64,000 nucleotides of DNA from Herbiconiux moechotypicola (lineage in GTDB: Bacteria; Actinomycetota; Actinomycetes; Actinomycetales; Microbacteriaceae), in contig NZ_JANLCN010000013.1 in assembly GCF_024979255.1 (NCBI RefSeq), positions 1 through 64,000 on the forward strand, in the 5' to 3' direction. Every line of letters starts with the position of its first letter. Position 1 is the first letter of the stretch. The position numbers were made by a program, and so were the translations under genes. Below are positions 53,672-62,092 of the stretch, one piece after another. The notes beneath the pieces are model-generated. The model did no database searches, was not told the origin of the DNA, and saw only the letters and a list, made by a program, of their open reading frames with translations.

Positions 53672-54775
53672 TCACACGGTCTCGGGCTGCACGTCTCTCT
53701 TCTCCTGCTCGAGCTTCTCCTGCTCGAGCAGGGCGGCGGCGACCGCCTCGTCGACCCGCGCCTGCTCCCGCAGGGCACGGGCGCGCCGCACCCGCGGACG
53801 CACGACGGCGAGCAGCACGACGGCCACCGCCACGAGGAGGAGGACGACGAACAGCGTCCACGGCACGGCCCAGCCGCCCGCCCCGCCCTCGACGGGGTCG
53901 AACTCCGCGGAGTCGAGTCCCGCGTCGGCCGCGACCACCGGGATGACCGCTGCGGTGGCGGTGACCCAGACCAGCGGCAGCACGCCGTCGACCTCGGCCT
54001 CGACCTGCCAGCTCTCTCCCGGAAGGAGGTCAGGGATCGTGCCGAGTTCGCCGGCGACGACGGGGAAGAGCCCGAACGGACCGGCGACGGTGACAGTCTG
54101 GCCGCCGCTCAGCTGCACGTTGCCGGTGTTGGTGACCGTGTACGCGACCGTCGCGGTGCCGGCGGCGAACGGGTCGAACCCTCCGCTGTACTCGAGCGAG
54201 ACGTCGGTGACCGAGAGACCCGCCGTGAGGTCGCCCCCCACGCGCACGAGCACACGGATGCCGAGGCGGCGGTCGACGCTGATGCCCTGTTCGAGCTCGG
54301 GCTGCGGCAGGGAGCTCACGATGCCGCCGGCGTAGTCGCCGGGGGCGAGGCCGTCGGGCACCTCGAGGTGGAAGGGTACCTCCTGGCTCTGGCCGGGCTC
54401 GAGGACGAGGTGGTCGGAGGCGAGGTCGATCCAGGCACCGACGCCCGAGGCCGCGTCGTCGCGGCCGCCCACGTCGAGCTGGCCGCTGGTGGTGGTGAAG
54501 CCGTCGGCGGCGTAGAGGTCGAGTTCGAGGGGCGCGGAGTCGTGGTTGGTGACGACGATCGCATCGTCGAGCTCGGCGCCGGGGTCGACGACGTAGGCGT
54601 AGTTCTCGCGCTGCACGCCGCAGTCGCCGTCGCCCGTGCGCACGCCCCAGGTCACGTCGGTCTCGGCCGAGGCGGGGGCGGCCGCGGTGCCGAGCAGGGT
54701 CGGGAGAGCGACGAGAGCCGCCGCGACGAACGTGGCGGCGGCGAGGAGGGTGCGGCGAGGGCGATGCGGAGTCAT
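53672..54775 (-). CDS. DUF916-like (WxL-interacting type) surface protein
   Basis: A 367-residue surface protein. Signal peptide (~1-38), two beta domains resembling DUF916 and its companion domain (VVDPGAELDDAIVVTNHDSAPLELDL; LVLEPGQSQEVPFHLEVPDGLAPGDYAGGIVSSL; VAYTVTNTGNVQLSGGQTVTV), one membrane helix (~312-333), then a basic cytoplasmic tail with a Glu/Lys/Gln repeat (LLEQEKLEQEKRD) likely coiled. In Firmicutes such proteins hold WxL proteins on the wall. The phosphatase just upstream in transcription order has a WxL-like C-terminus, supporting that pairing. Confidence 0.75.
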   Translation of the reverse strand: MTPHRPRRTLLAAATFVAAALVALPTLLGTAAAPASAETDVTWGVRTGDGDCGVQRENYAYVVDPGAELDDAIVVTNHDSAPLELDLYAADGFTTTSGQLDVGGRDDAASGVGAWIDLASDHLVLEPGQSQEVPFHLEVPDGLAPGDYAGGIVSSLPQPELEQGISVDRRLGIRVLVRVGGDLTAGLSVTDVSLEYSGGFDPFAAGTATVAYTVTNTGNVQLSGGQTVTVAGPFGLFPVVAGELGTIPDLLPGESWQVEAEVDGVLPLVWVTATAAVIPVVAADAGLDSAEFDPVEGGAGGWAVPWTLFVVLLLVAVAVVLLAVVRPRVRRARALREQARVDEAVAAALLEQEKLEQEKRDVQPETV

Positions 54776-54814
54776 CGGGGACTTTCGTGTGCGGGGCGGT
54801 GAGGAGGAAGGAGG

Positions 54815-54849
54815 GATGGGGCGGGCGCCGCGCGGGCGCCCGCCCCATC
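54815..54849 (-). terminator. Strong stem-loop after the phosphatase gene
   Basis: Perfect 15-bp inverted repeat GATGGGGCGGGCGCC / GGCGCCCGCCCCATC with a 5-base loop, starting 6 bp past the phosphatase stop (54855). No T tract follows. It separates the phosphatase from the DUF916-like gene, probably making the phosphatase mRNA more abundant. Confidence 0.75.
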
Positions 54850-54854
54850 GGGAC

Positions 54855-57260
54855 TCAGCTCAGTGCGGTGAGCGTGAGGGTGGCACGGTAGGTGCCGTCG
54901 GTGACGTCGACCGGGATCTTCAGGTCGAGGTCGGCGCCCAGCTTGGCCGAGCCGCGCGCGTGGCCCGACTCCGCGTGGCCGAGGGTCGACGGGGCCGAGA
55001 GGCCGTCGCCGGACTCGAAGCCCGAGACCACGGCGTCGCCCGCGAGGGCTCCGCCGCCGGCCTCGGTGACCGAGGGGGTCCAGCCGAGGTACTTGCCCGA
55101 GAAGGTCTCGGTGCCGGTGGTGAAGTCGCCCACCTGCGCCGAGATCGACCACACCGGCCCGGCGCTGCGGGTGTCGGTGACGCGGATCGGGTTGATCGAG
55201 CCGGTCGCGGCGTAGTGGTCGCCGTTCTCCTCGGCGGTGCCGAGGTCGACCAGGCCGTTCGTGCCGTCGACGCTCCACACGAACTCGCCGGGGGCCGACT
55301 CGGGCACGATCACCTGCAGTTCCTGCGTGTCCTCATCCGGAACGACCTCGCGGCTGAGGGTGACCTCATCGACCACGCTGTTCACCGGCATCGAGCCGCT
55401 GGCCTGGCTGCGGAGCGTCTTGATGGCGATCGAGTTGTCGCTCACCTCGACGGCGGTGTAGTTGCGCACCTGCTCCTGGTTCTGCACCGAGAGCCACCAG
55501 AACGCACTGCTGTTCTGCAGGCTGTAGTACTTCGAGCCCGAGGCCGAGTTCGAGGTGACGTAGAGCACGCCGCCGGGGCCCGCGACCACCGAGTCGGCGC
55601 CGGCTTCTTCGGCCGGGTCGGCCTTCTCGCCGTTCTTGATGAGGTAGCTGCGCGCGTAGCTGTGGTCGTGACCCTGCAGCACCACGTCGATGCCCAAGTC
55701 GGAGATGACGGTCGGCAGCACGTTGCGCCGGTCGATCACGTCGCTGTCGGTGGCGTGCGGGCCGGGCGAGTAGATCGAGTGGTGGAAGGCGAGCACCTTC
55801 CACTGCACGTTCGCGCCCTGCTCGGCCACGACCTGCTGCATCCAGGCGATGTGCGAGGTGTAGTCACGGCTGTTGGAGTTGATGTCCATGAACAGCACGC
55901 CCTTGTGGATGAACCAGTAGTCGCCACCCGAGCCCGAGCCGCTGGCGGGGCCGGCGGTGCGGTCGGTGTTGGGGGTGACGAAGTGCTGCTCGTAGGCCTT
56001 CGAGCCCACGTCGTGGTTTCCGTTGGTGGCCACGAAGGGGATCTCGCGCAGCTCGGACGGGCTGAGGAACGCCTCGTACTGCGCCTCGCTGTTCGCGCTC
56101 TCCACCTGGTCGCCGGCCGAGAACAGCAGCTCGGCGTCGGGGTAGGTGGAGGTGGCGACCTGGAGGGTGTCGGCCCAGCCGGCCGAGTCGCTCGCCACGT
56201 TGCCCGACGAGCCGATCTGCGGGTCGCCGAAGAACAGGAAGTCGAAGTCGCCCGAGAAGGACTGGGTGCGGAACGAGTTGACCGCCGACCAGGCACCCTC
56301 GGCGCCGACGCGGTAGACGTAGGCGGTGTTCTCGGCGAGCCCGGTGATGGTCGCCGTGCGGTTGTACTCACCGCTCGTGGTGACGCCGCCGGTGGCCGCG
56401 ACCACGGTCGGTGAGGCGGGGAACGCCCCTCCGGCCATCTCGGAGGCGGGGGCGAACTGCAGCTGCTGGGTGGTGTCGGCCGAGGAGTACCAGGTGACGA
56501 TGCGCTGCGACTCGTCGGAGCCGACGCCGAGCACGAGGTCGGAGATCGAGGCCGCGCCCGCGTCTACGGGCAGCGGCACGAGCGACTTGAGGTCGAGGTA
56601 GGCGTCGCTGGAGGTCGCGCGGTCCTGGTAGAGCGCCACCGAGATGGTGTTCGAGCCCGGCTGCAACACCGCCGACGGCACGACGAAGGTGGAGCTGACC
56701 GGGTCGCCGCCGCCGTTGCCGGCGTAGGTGAGGTTCTTCTGGCTGTCGTCGACGGCGGTGACGCGGTCGTCGACGAAGCCCGCGACCTTGGTGCCGTTGA
56801 CGAAGATCTGCACGGCGTCGTCATAGGTGATCGAGCCGGTGAGGCCCGCCAACTCGGCGATCTGCCCGCTGGTCACGTCGAACGCGGTGCGGAAGTGGAA
56901 GGTGGGGACGTCGACCTTGCTCGCAGCGGTGGGGTCGATGTACTGGTTCAGCACGGTGGTGACGGGGAAGTTCGCGCCGAGATCCGGCACCGCCGCCCCG
57001 TTCTTGGCGCCGAAGGCACCCGTGCCCGTCTTCCACGCGGAGTCGTCGTAGCCGGCTTTCGTCCAGACCAGGCGGTCGGGGTCTCCGGCGGCCGGGTCGG
57101 TGTTGTTGTCGGAGTAGCGCCAGCTGCTGCTGGTGCTGAGGAAGGTCTCGGGAAGCTCTTCCGCCGCGGACGCGGGGACTGCGGTGAGCATCCCCCCGGC
57201 CGCGACGAGAGCAGCGGCGGCGATGGTCGCCGTCACCCGCGTCGATTTCCTGATCGTCAT
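54855..57260 (-). CDS. Secreted purple-acid-type metallophosphatase with WxL-like C-terminus
   Basis: An 801-residue exported enzyme. Signal peptide (1-~33); a galactose-binding-like domain (~60-215); an FnIII-like purple-acid-phosphatase N domain (~240-335); a metallophosphoesterase domain (~340-560) with FFGDPQIG, SAGDQVES, ATNGNHDVG, AFHHSIYSPG and LQGHDHSYAR; a short Ig-like part; and a C-terminal ~100 residues (IRVTDTRSAGPVWSISAQV to GTYRATLTLTALS) like a WxL surface domain, though the final WxL tryptophan is missing. It would release phosphate from organic esters at the cell surface. A Pho-box-like repeat lies upstream. Confidence 0.88.
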   Translation of the reverse strand: MTIRKSTRVTATIAAAALVAAGGMLTAVPASAAEELPETFLSTSSSWRYSDNNTDPAAGDPDRLVWTKAGYDDSAWKTGTGAFGAKNGAAVPDLGANFPVTTVLNQYIDPTAASKVDVPTFHFRTAFDVTSGQIAELAGLTGSITYDDAVQIFVNGTKVAGFVDDRVTAVDDSQKNLTYAGNGGGDPVSSTFVVPSAVLQPGSNTISVALYQDRATSSDAYLDLKSLVPLPVDAGAASISDLVLGVGSDESQRIVTWYSSADTTQQLQFAPASEMAGGAFPASPTVVAATGGVTTSGEYNRTATITGLAENTAYVYRVGAEGAWSAVNSFRTQSFSGDFDFLFFGDPQIGSSGNVASDSAGWADTLQVATSTYPDAELLFSAGDQVESANSEAQYEAFLSPSELREIPFVATNGNHDVGSKAYEQHFVTPNTDRTAGPASGSGSGGDYWFIHKGVLFMDINSNSRDYTSHIAWMQQVVAEQGANVQWKVLAFHHSIYSPGPHATDSDVIDRRNVLPTVISDLGIDVVLQGHDHSYARSYLIKNGEKADPAEEAGADSVVAGPGGVLYVTSNSASGSKYYSLQNSSAFWWLSVQNQEQVRNYTAVEVSDNSIAIKTLRSQASGSMPVNSVVDEVTLSREVVPDEDTQELQVIVPESAPGEFVWSVDGTNGLVDLGTAEENGDHYAATGSINPIRVTDTRSAGPVWSISAQVGDFTTGTETFSGKYLGWTPSVTEAGGGALAGDAVVSGFESGDGLSAPSTLGHAESGHARGSAKLGADLDLKIPVDVTDGTYRATLTLTALS

Positions 57261-57322
57261 GAACTCGTCTGTGCCTTTCGCAAGCGTGTGCGTATCGGTG
57301 CGCGGTCGCGCTCATTCAAACT

Positions 57323-57350
57323 CGTTGACCTCTGTGAACCACTCGTGAAC
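57323..57350 (-). promoter_or_regulatory. Pho-box-like direct repeats upstream of the phosphatase
   Basis: On the minus strand GTTCACGAGTG GTTCACAGAGG forms two 11-bp direct repeats with identical GTTCAC cores, followed by a degenerate third unit (TCAACG). Streptomyces PhoP boxes are 11-bp direct repeats of GTTCACC. The repeats lie 63-90 bp before the phosphatase ATG, a proper activator position. Confidence 0.65.
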
Positions 57351-57405
57351 TCCGGCCGCCCTGGCGGTAGCCGCCGGGTCAATGACCGCGGTCAACCGGT
57401 GGCGA

Positions 57406-58641
57406 TCATCCGACGCCGAGCAGCCGTTCGACGAACCAGTACGTGCCCACGATCGCCACTCCGGCCGCCACCACCGCCGCGGCCCAGAACCCGACCCTGG
57501 GCAGGCGCCGCCTGAGCAGGATCAGCACGGGGAACACCACCGCGATGATGCCCAGCTGCACCGCCTCGATGCCCACGTTGAACACCAGCAGCGACCACAG
57601 CAGCGTCCACGACCACGGCTCGTCGATGCCGAGCGCCTCGGCGAAACCCAGACCGTGCACCAGCCCGAAGGCGAACACCACGGCGAGCCGCACGAGGTCG
57701 GGCCGGTCCAGGCCCAGCCGGCCCTTCCGGGCGCTCTCCGGCAGCATCTCCGACACCGGCCGCCGCCACACGCCCCAGAGGTACCAGAGCGCCACCACCG
57801 CGATCGAGAGCGCGATGATCGGCTCGATGACGGCCGACGGCACCGACACCAGGCCGAGCGCGGCCAGCAGGAAGGTCACCGAGTGGGCCACGGTGAAGGT
57901 GGTGGCGGCCAGCACCACGTCGCGCACCCGCCGCGAGCCCACGATGAGGGCGAGCAGGAACAGGATGTGGTCGAGCCCACCCAGCAGGTGCTCCGCTCCC
58001 AGCAGGAAGAACTCGGCGAACCGCTCCGTCCACGGTTGCTCGGTGGAGAACGACGCGTCGCCCTGTCCGAGCGCCACGCTCGCGGCATGCCCGTCGAGGT
58101 CGTAGTCGACGATCGTCTCGGTGCCCGTCACGTACCCCTCGTCGTCGGCGAAGAGCGTGCTCGAGAACTCGACCGGCGCACCCTCCGCACCGGCGGAGCA
58201 GGCGTAGTCGAGCCCGAGTCCGACGTAGGGCACGCCGTCGCGTTCGGTCACGCTGAAGTCGCCCGACTGCCGCGGCACGCACGCCGTTCCGCCGGCGGCG
58301 ACGGTGAACCGCTCCGTCACGTAGTCGATCACGGGTTCCGGATGCGCACGCAGCGCGGTGACCTCGTCACCGGTCTCGAACACGGCCATGCCGTCTTCGA
58401 ACAGCGAGTCGTCGTGGGCGGCATCGGCGGCCGAGACGACGAGCAGGTCGTACTCGAGCCCGAGCTCGGCGACCACGTCGGCCGTGCCCGCCGGGCGGTC
58501 GAGCGAGACGTACGCGGTGGAGGTGAAGCCGTGGGCGGCGGCCGGTGCAGCGGCGGCCAGCGGCACGGCGGCGATCGCCGCGGCGGCGAGGGCGGCAGCG
58601 GCGATCGTGGCGAGCCTGCCGCGGTGGGTGGTGGGGGTCAT
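57406..58641 (-). CDS. HupE/UreJ family membrane protein
   Basis: A 411-residue protein: signal peptide (1-~36), an extracellular beta region (~37-190) and a C-terminal HupE/UreJ_2 membrane domain (~195-411) with the histidine motifs LLGGLDHILFLLAL, TVAHSVTFLLAALGL and GLVHGLGFAEALG. HupE relatives are nickel/cobalt importers; the extended type with an N-terminal ectodomain is less well known. AAGGAAGGA lies upstream of ATG 58641. A TGACCGCGGTCA palindrome (57383-57394) just past the stop may aid termination. Confidence 0.85.
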   Translation of the reverse strand: MTPTTHRGRLATIAAAALAAAAIAAVPLAAAAPAAAHGFTSTAYVSLDRPAGTADVVAELGLEYDLLVVSAADAAHDDSLFEDGMAVFETGDEVTALRAHPEPVIDYVTERFTVAAGGTACVPRQSGDFSVTERDGVPYVGLGLDYACSAGAEGAPVEFSSTLFADDEGYVTGTETIVDYDLDGHAASVALGQGDASFSTEQPWTERFAEFFLLGAEHLLGGLDHILFLLALIVGSRRVRDVVLAATTFTVAHSVTFLLAALGLVSVPSAVIEPIIALSIAVVALWYLWGVWRRPVSEMLPESARKGRLGLDRPDLVRLAVVFAFGLVHGLGFAEALGIDEPWSWTLLWSLLVFNVGIEAVQLGIIAVVFPVLILLRRRLPRVGFWAAAVVAAGVAIVGTYWFVERLLGVG

Positions 58642-58840
58642 CGGGTCCTTCCTGACGACCTCGAAACCTCCTCCACGCCGGTGAACGAGCGGAGGACACG
58701 GTGAGAACCCCAGAAGAACGATGCCGGCGACCCCATCCGTTCGCGTCGTGTTCACCCGCGAAGAACCGGCGCTCCACCGCGGCCCGGCCCGCAGCTGACA
58801 CCATTCCGCAGGGCGCCCGCGGGGCGCGGGAGAGGACGAC

Positions 58841-59521
58841 ATGCTGCGACACCGGGCGCCCGGCCGCCACCTCGCCGGATCCGCCACCGCGGCACTGGCC
58901 GTCCTCCTCCTGGTCACCGGATGCACGGCCGCGAGCCAGGCCGTCTCGTCGGCCTCTCCGACGCCGTCACCCCTCGGCGAGGGGTTCCTCGGTGGCAACC
59001 CCTCACCCTCGCCGGAGGCGACCATCACTCCGGAGGCCGGATCGTGGGCCGGCGTCGCGGTTCCGCGGGGCTACCGCGTCACCCTCGTCGCCGCGACGGC
59101 CGACGAGACCGCCGAGCAGGTGGTGGCGGCGACCGAGGAATGGGCGGAGCGGGACGGCGTCGAACTCGACGTGGTGACGGCCGCCGACGGCGACGAGGTG
59201 GAGTCGGCGATCGTCGACGCCACGACGGCCAGGGTCGACCTCGTGCTGGGGGCGGGCGCTGGCATCGTCGACGTGTTCTCGCTCATCTCGGCGCAGCACC
59301 TCGATCAGCGCTTCCTCGTCGTGGGCGCCGAACTGCCCGAACCCACCGAGAACGTCACCTCGGTCATCTGGCCGGGGGCCAGCTTCCGCGGCAGCGGCAT
59401 CAGCGGTGACGACGCGGTCGACCCCGCGAGCTACACTCCCGACCGCGTGGCCGCGGGGCTCTCCGCCGGGGTGGCCGCCGTCGTGCACGGCATCACCGGC
59501 ATCGTCATCGCGCTGCCCTAG
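58841..59521 (+). CDS. Putative BMP-like lipoprotein
   Basis: A 226-residue lipoprotein: signal peptide with LLVTGCTA lipobox, a Ser/Pro-rich linker, then an alpha/beta domain resembling one lobe of the BMP/type-1 binding-protein fold (YRVTLVAATADETAEQVVAATEEWA; ATTARVDLVLGAGAGIVDVFSLI; QRFLVVGAELPEP; YTPDRVAAGLSAGVAAVVHGITGIV). It is shorter than full binding proteins, so ligand binding is uncertain. Divergent from HupE; its 3' end overlaps the amidase by 17 bp. The 199-bp gap before it holds no recognised box. Confidence 0.7.
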   Translation: MLRHRAPGRHLAGSATAALAVLLLVTGCTAASQAVSSASPTPSPLGEGFLGGNPSPSPEATITPEAGSWAGVAVPRGYRVTLVAATADETAEQVVAATEEWAERDGVELDVVTAADGDEVESAIVDATTARVDLVLGAGAGIVDVFSLISAQHLDQRFLVVGAELPEPTENVTSVIWPGASFRGSGISGDDAVDPASYTPDRVAAGLSAGVAAVVHGITGIVIALP

Positions 59522-60932
59522 CCACCCGGGTCTCGTGCGTGGGCGCGAGCACCGCCTCGAAGCGTTCGGCGACGTCGAGCACCCGCTGGTCGTGCGCCCA
59601 CGGCCCCACCAGCTGCAGCCCCACCGGGAGGGCGCCCGGCCGGAGGTGGGTGGGGATGGTGATGGCGGGCTGACCGGTGATGTTGAACGGGTAGGTGTAG
59701 GGCGTCCAGGTGATCCACGGCAGCTGAGCGTCGGCCTCGCCGCCCGGCGGCACCTCGGCATCGGCCGCGAAGGCCGTGATCGGCATGGTGGGGGTAAGCA
59801 GCAGGTCGAGGTCGTCGAACAGCGCGAAGAACGCCGCGTTGAACGCCCGCCGGTCGACCAGCGCGCCCAGGAAGCCTGGCAGGGTGTACTCCTCGGCCAG
59901 CGCCCCGAGGCGCGCGAGCCCCGGGTCCATGATGTCGCCGTGCTCCCGGATGAGCTCGTGGAAGCCGTAGCCGCGCCCGGTCACCCAGAGCGACTCGAAG
60001 ATGCGGCGCGGCAACTCGGCGGGCAGCTCCACCTCCACGAACTCGGCCACGCCGGAGTCCCGGAGCAGTCGCAGCGAGTCGTCGAACACCCGACCGACCT
60101 CGTCGGAGGGCTCGATGCCGAAGGGAGCGCGCACGACGCCCACCCGGTGCACCCGGCCCGGTTCAGCGGGCACGGCGGTCGAGAACGCCGACTGGGGGTC
60201 GCGGGGGTCGGCCCCGCGGGCGAGCTCGAACACGGCCCTGGCGTCGGCCACGGTGCGTGCAAGCGGGCCGGCGTGCGAGAGGTTCTCGTTCACGGTGCCC
60301 GGCCACACCGGGATGGCGCCCAGGGTGGGCTTCAGGCCCACCACTCCGCAGAAGGCGGCCGGGATGCGCACCGAGCCCCCCGCATCCGTGCCCGTGGCGA
60401 TCGGCACGGCTCCCGAGGCGACCGTGGCGCCGGAGCCCGCGCTCGAGCCGCCCGTGTTCCGGGTGACGTCCCAGGGGTTGCGGCTCACCCCGGTGCGAGG
60501 CGAGATGCCGGTGCCCTTCCAGCCGAACTCCGGCGTGGTGGTGCGGCCGATGATGACCGCGCCGGCGTCCAGGAGCCGGGCGGCGAAGGGCGAAGAGGTG
60601 GGCTGCGGGGCGTCGGAGCTCGTGAGCGAGCCCTTGCCGAGGGTTTCGCCGGCGATCGCGATGTTGTCCTTCGAGGCGATCGGCACGCCGTGCAGCGGGC
60701 CGCGCACCCGGCCGTCGCGGGCCTCGGCCTCGCGCTCCGCCGCATCCCGCAGCGCCCGCTCGGGCATGAACGCCGCATAGGCGTTGAGGGCGGGTTCGGC
60801 GGCCCGGGCGAGTTCGAGGGCGCACTCGGCGAGCTGCACGGGCGAGAGCTCGCCGGTGGCCACCCGGCGGCCGAGCTGCACGGCGCTCAGCGACTCGTAC
60901 TCGTCGACGCCGAGCTCGCGGTAGCCGCTCAT
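59505..60932 (-). CDS. Amidase signature family enzyme
   Basis: A 475-residue amidase. The catalytic triad is visible: Lys88 in GVPIASKDNIAIAG, cis-Ser in NTGGSSAGSGA (~163-164), nucleophile Ser187 in ATGTDAGGSVRIPA. The C-terminal region (PYTYPFNITGQPAITIP, GLPVGLQ-type GALPVGLQLVGPWAHDQ) is typical. It hydrolyses a carboxamide; the substrate is unknown but is presumably an intermediate of the operon's pathway. ATG 60932 overlaps the aminotransferase stop by 4 bp; last gene of the operon. Confidence 0.93.
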   Translation of the reverse strand: MSGYRELGVDEYESLSAVQLGRRVATGELSPVQLAECALELARAAEPALNAYAAFMPERALRDAAEREAEARDGRVRGPLHGVPIASKDNIAIAGETLGKGSLTSSDAPQPTSSPFAARLLDAGAVIIGRTTTPEFGWKGTGISPRTGVSRNPWDVTRNTGGSSAGSGATVASGAVPIATGTDAGGSVRIPAAFCGVVGLKPTLGAIPVWPGTVNENLSHAGPLARTVADARAVFELARGADPRDPQSAFSTAVPAEPGRVHRVGVVRAPFGIEPSDEVGRVFDDSLRLLRDSGVAEFVEVELPAELPRRIFESLWVTGRGYGFHELIREHGDIMDPGLARLGALAEEYTLPGFLGALVDRRAFNAAFFALFDDLDLLLTPTMPITAFAADAEVPPGGEADAQLPWITWTPYTYPFNITGQPAITIPTHLRPGALPVGLQLVGPWAHDQRVLDVAERFEAVLAPTHETRVARAAR

Positions 60933-62050
60933 GCGCCGGACCCCCAGGCCGCGCGATCGTTCCACACCTCGCCGAAGCGCTCGATCCACTCCGGCGGCAC
61001 CGAGGTGGAGACCTTCACGAAGCGCTCGCCGTGCAGCGGCGACTGGTAGGTGCCGGGCCTGATGAACACGCCGTCCTCGAGCATCGAATCGCACAGGGCG
61101 TCGGCCGACCATCCGGATGCGCCCAGGTCGACGGCGAGGAAGTTGCCCTGCGAGGGCGACACGATCACCGAGCCCAGCCCGCTCGCGTCGACGATCTGCT
61201 CCACCCGTTCGAGGTTCGCGCGGTTGGTCGCGCGCAGGTTCTGCAGCCAGGAGTCCTTCACCCGGAGGCCCGCGAGAGCGGCGCGCTGGCCCAGGATGCC
61301 CGCGCCGAGCGGGTTGGCCGGCACTGCGGTGACGGTGGAGAGCAGCTCGGGGTCGGCCACGATCGCGCCCACCCGCAGGCCCGCGAGCCCCAGCCACTTC
61401 GAGAAGCTGTAGGTGCTGAAGGTGCCCTCGGGGTAGAGCTCGGCGGCGAGCGAGTGCCCGTCGGCGAAGTGGCGGTAGGTGCAGTCGTGGATGATGGTCG
61501 AGCCGGTCTCCCTGGCCAGGGCCACGATCGCCTCGAGTTCGGGGCGGGTGTAGCTCGAGCCCAGCGGGTTGAGCGGGTCGATGAGGTAGATCAGCGAGTT
61601 CGGGGAGATCACCTCGGCGATCTGCTCGGCCTGCATGAGGTGGGTGGACTGGTCGTAGACCGAGAGCACCCGGATGGGGACCCCCGAGAGCGAGACGAAG
61701 CGCGCGGGCCACGGCCATCCCGGGTCGCTCACGATGATCTGCGAGAGCTTCGGCGCCAGCGTGGTGCAGATGTGGTGCAGGCCGCCGACGGCGCCGTCGG
61801 TCACCCAGGCGTCGAGCGGGAGGGTGGAGCCGGGGCCGCGCAGGTCGTCGACGATGCGCTCGCGCAGCTCGGCGAAGCCGCCGGCGGGGGCGTAGACCGA
61901 GAACTCGTGGCGGGCGGTCGCCTCCTCGAGGGCGGCGACCACCTCGGGCGCCGGCTCGAGGTGGGTGGTGTTCTGACCCATCCAGACGATGTCGTCTCGC
62001 CCTAGCAGGGCTTCGAAGGAGGGCGCACCGGAGGAGCGGGGCGAGGTCAT
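60929..62050 (-). CDS. PLP-dependent aminotransferase, class I/II
   Basis: A 373-residue fold-type I aminotransferase. SVYAPAGGFAELRERIVDDL (~51-70), IDPLNPLGSSYTRPEL with the Asn of the NPxG motif (~158-171), HDCTYRHFADG (~188-198) and PLP-binding Lys218 in YSFSKWLGLAGLRVG. Transfers the amino group of an amino acid-like intermediate; specificity cannot be read from sequence. Overlaps the amidase by 4 bp and follows the M29-like gene at 42 bp, all one operon. Confidence 0.92.
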   Translation of the reverse strand: MTSPRSSGAPSFEALLGRDDIVWMGQNTTHLEPAPEVVAALEEATARHEFSVYAPAGGFAELRERIVDDLRGPGSTLPLDAWVTDGAVGGLHHICTTLAPKLSQIIVSDPGWPWPARFVSLSGVPIRVLSVYDQSTHLMQAEQIAEVISPNSLIYLIDPLNPLGSSYTRPELEAIVALARETGSTIIHDCTYRHFADGHSLAAELYPEGTFSTYSFSKWLGLAGLRVGAIVADPELLSTVTAVPANPLGAGILGQRAALAGLRVKDSWLQNLRATNRANLERVEQIVDASGLGSVIVSPSQGNFLAVDLGASGWSADALCDSMLEDGVFIRPGTYQSPLHGERFVKVSTSVPPEWIERFGEVWNDRAAWGSGA

Positions 62051-62092
62051 GGGGATCCTGTCTGTGGGGTCGGGATGCGCGGCGAGGGCGGC

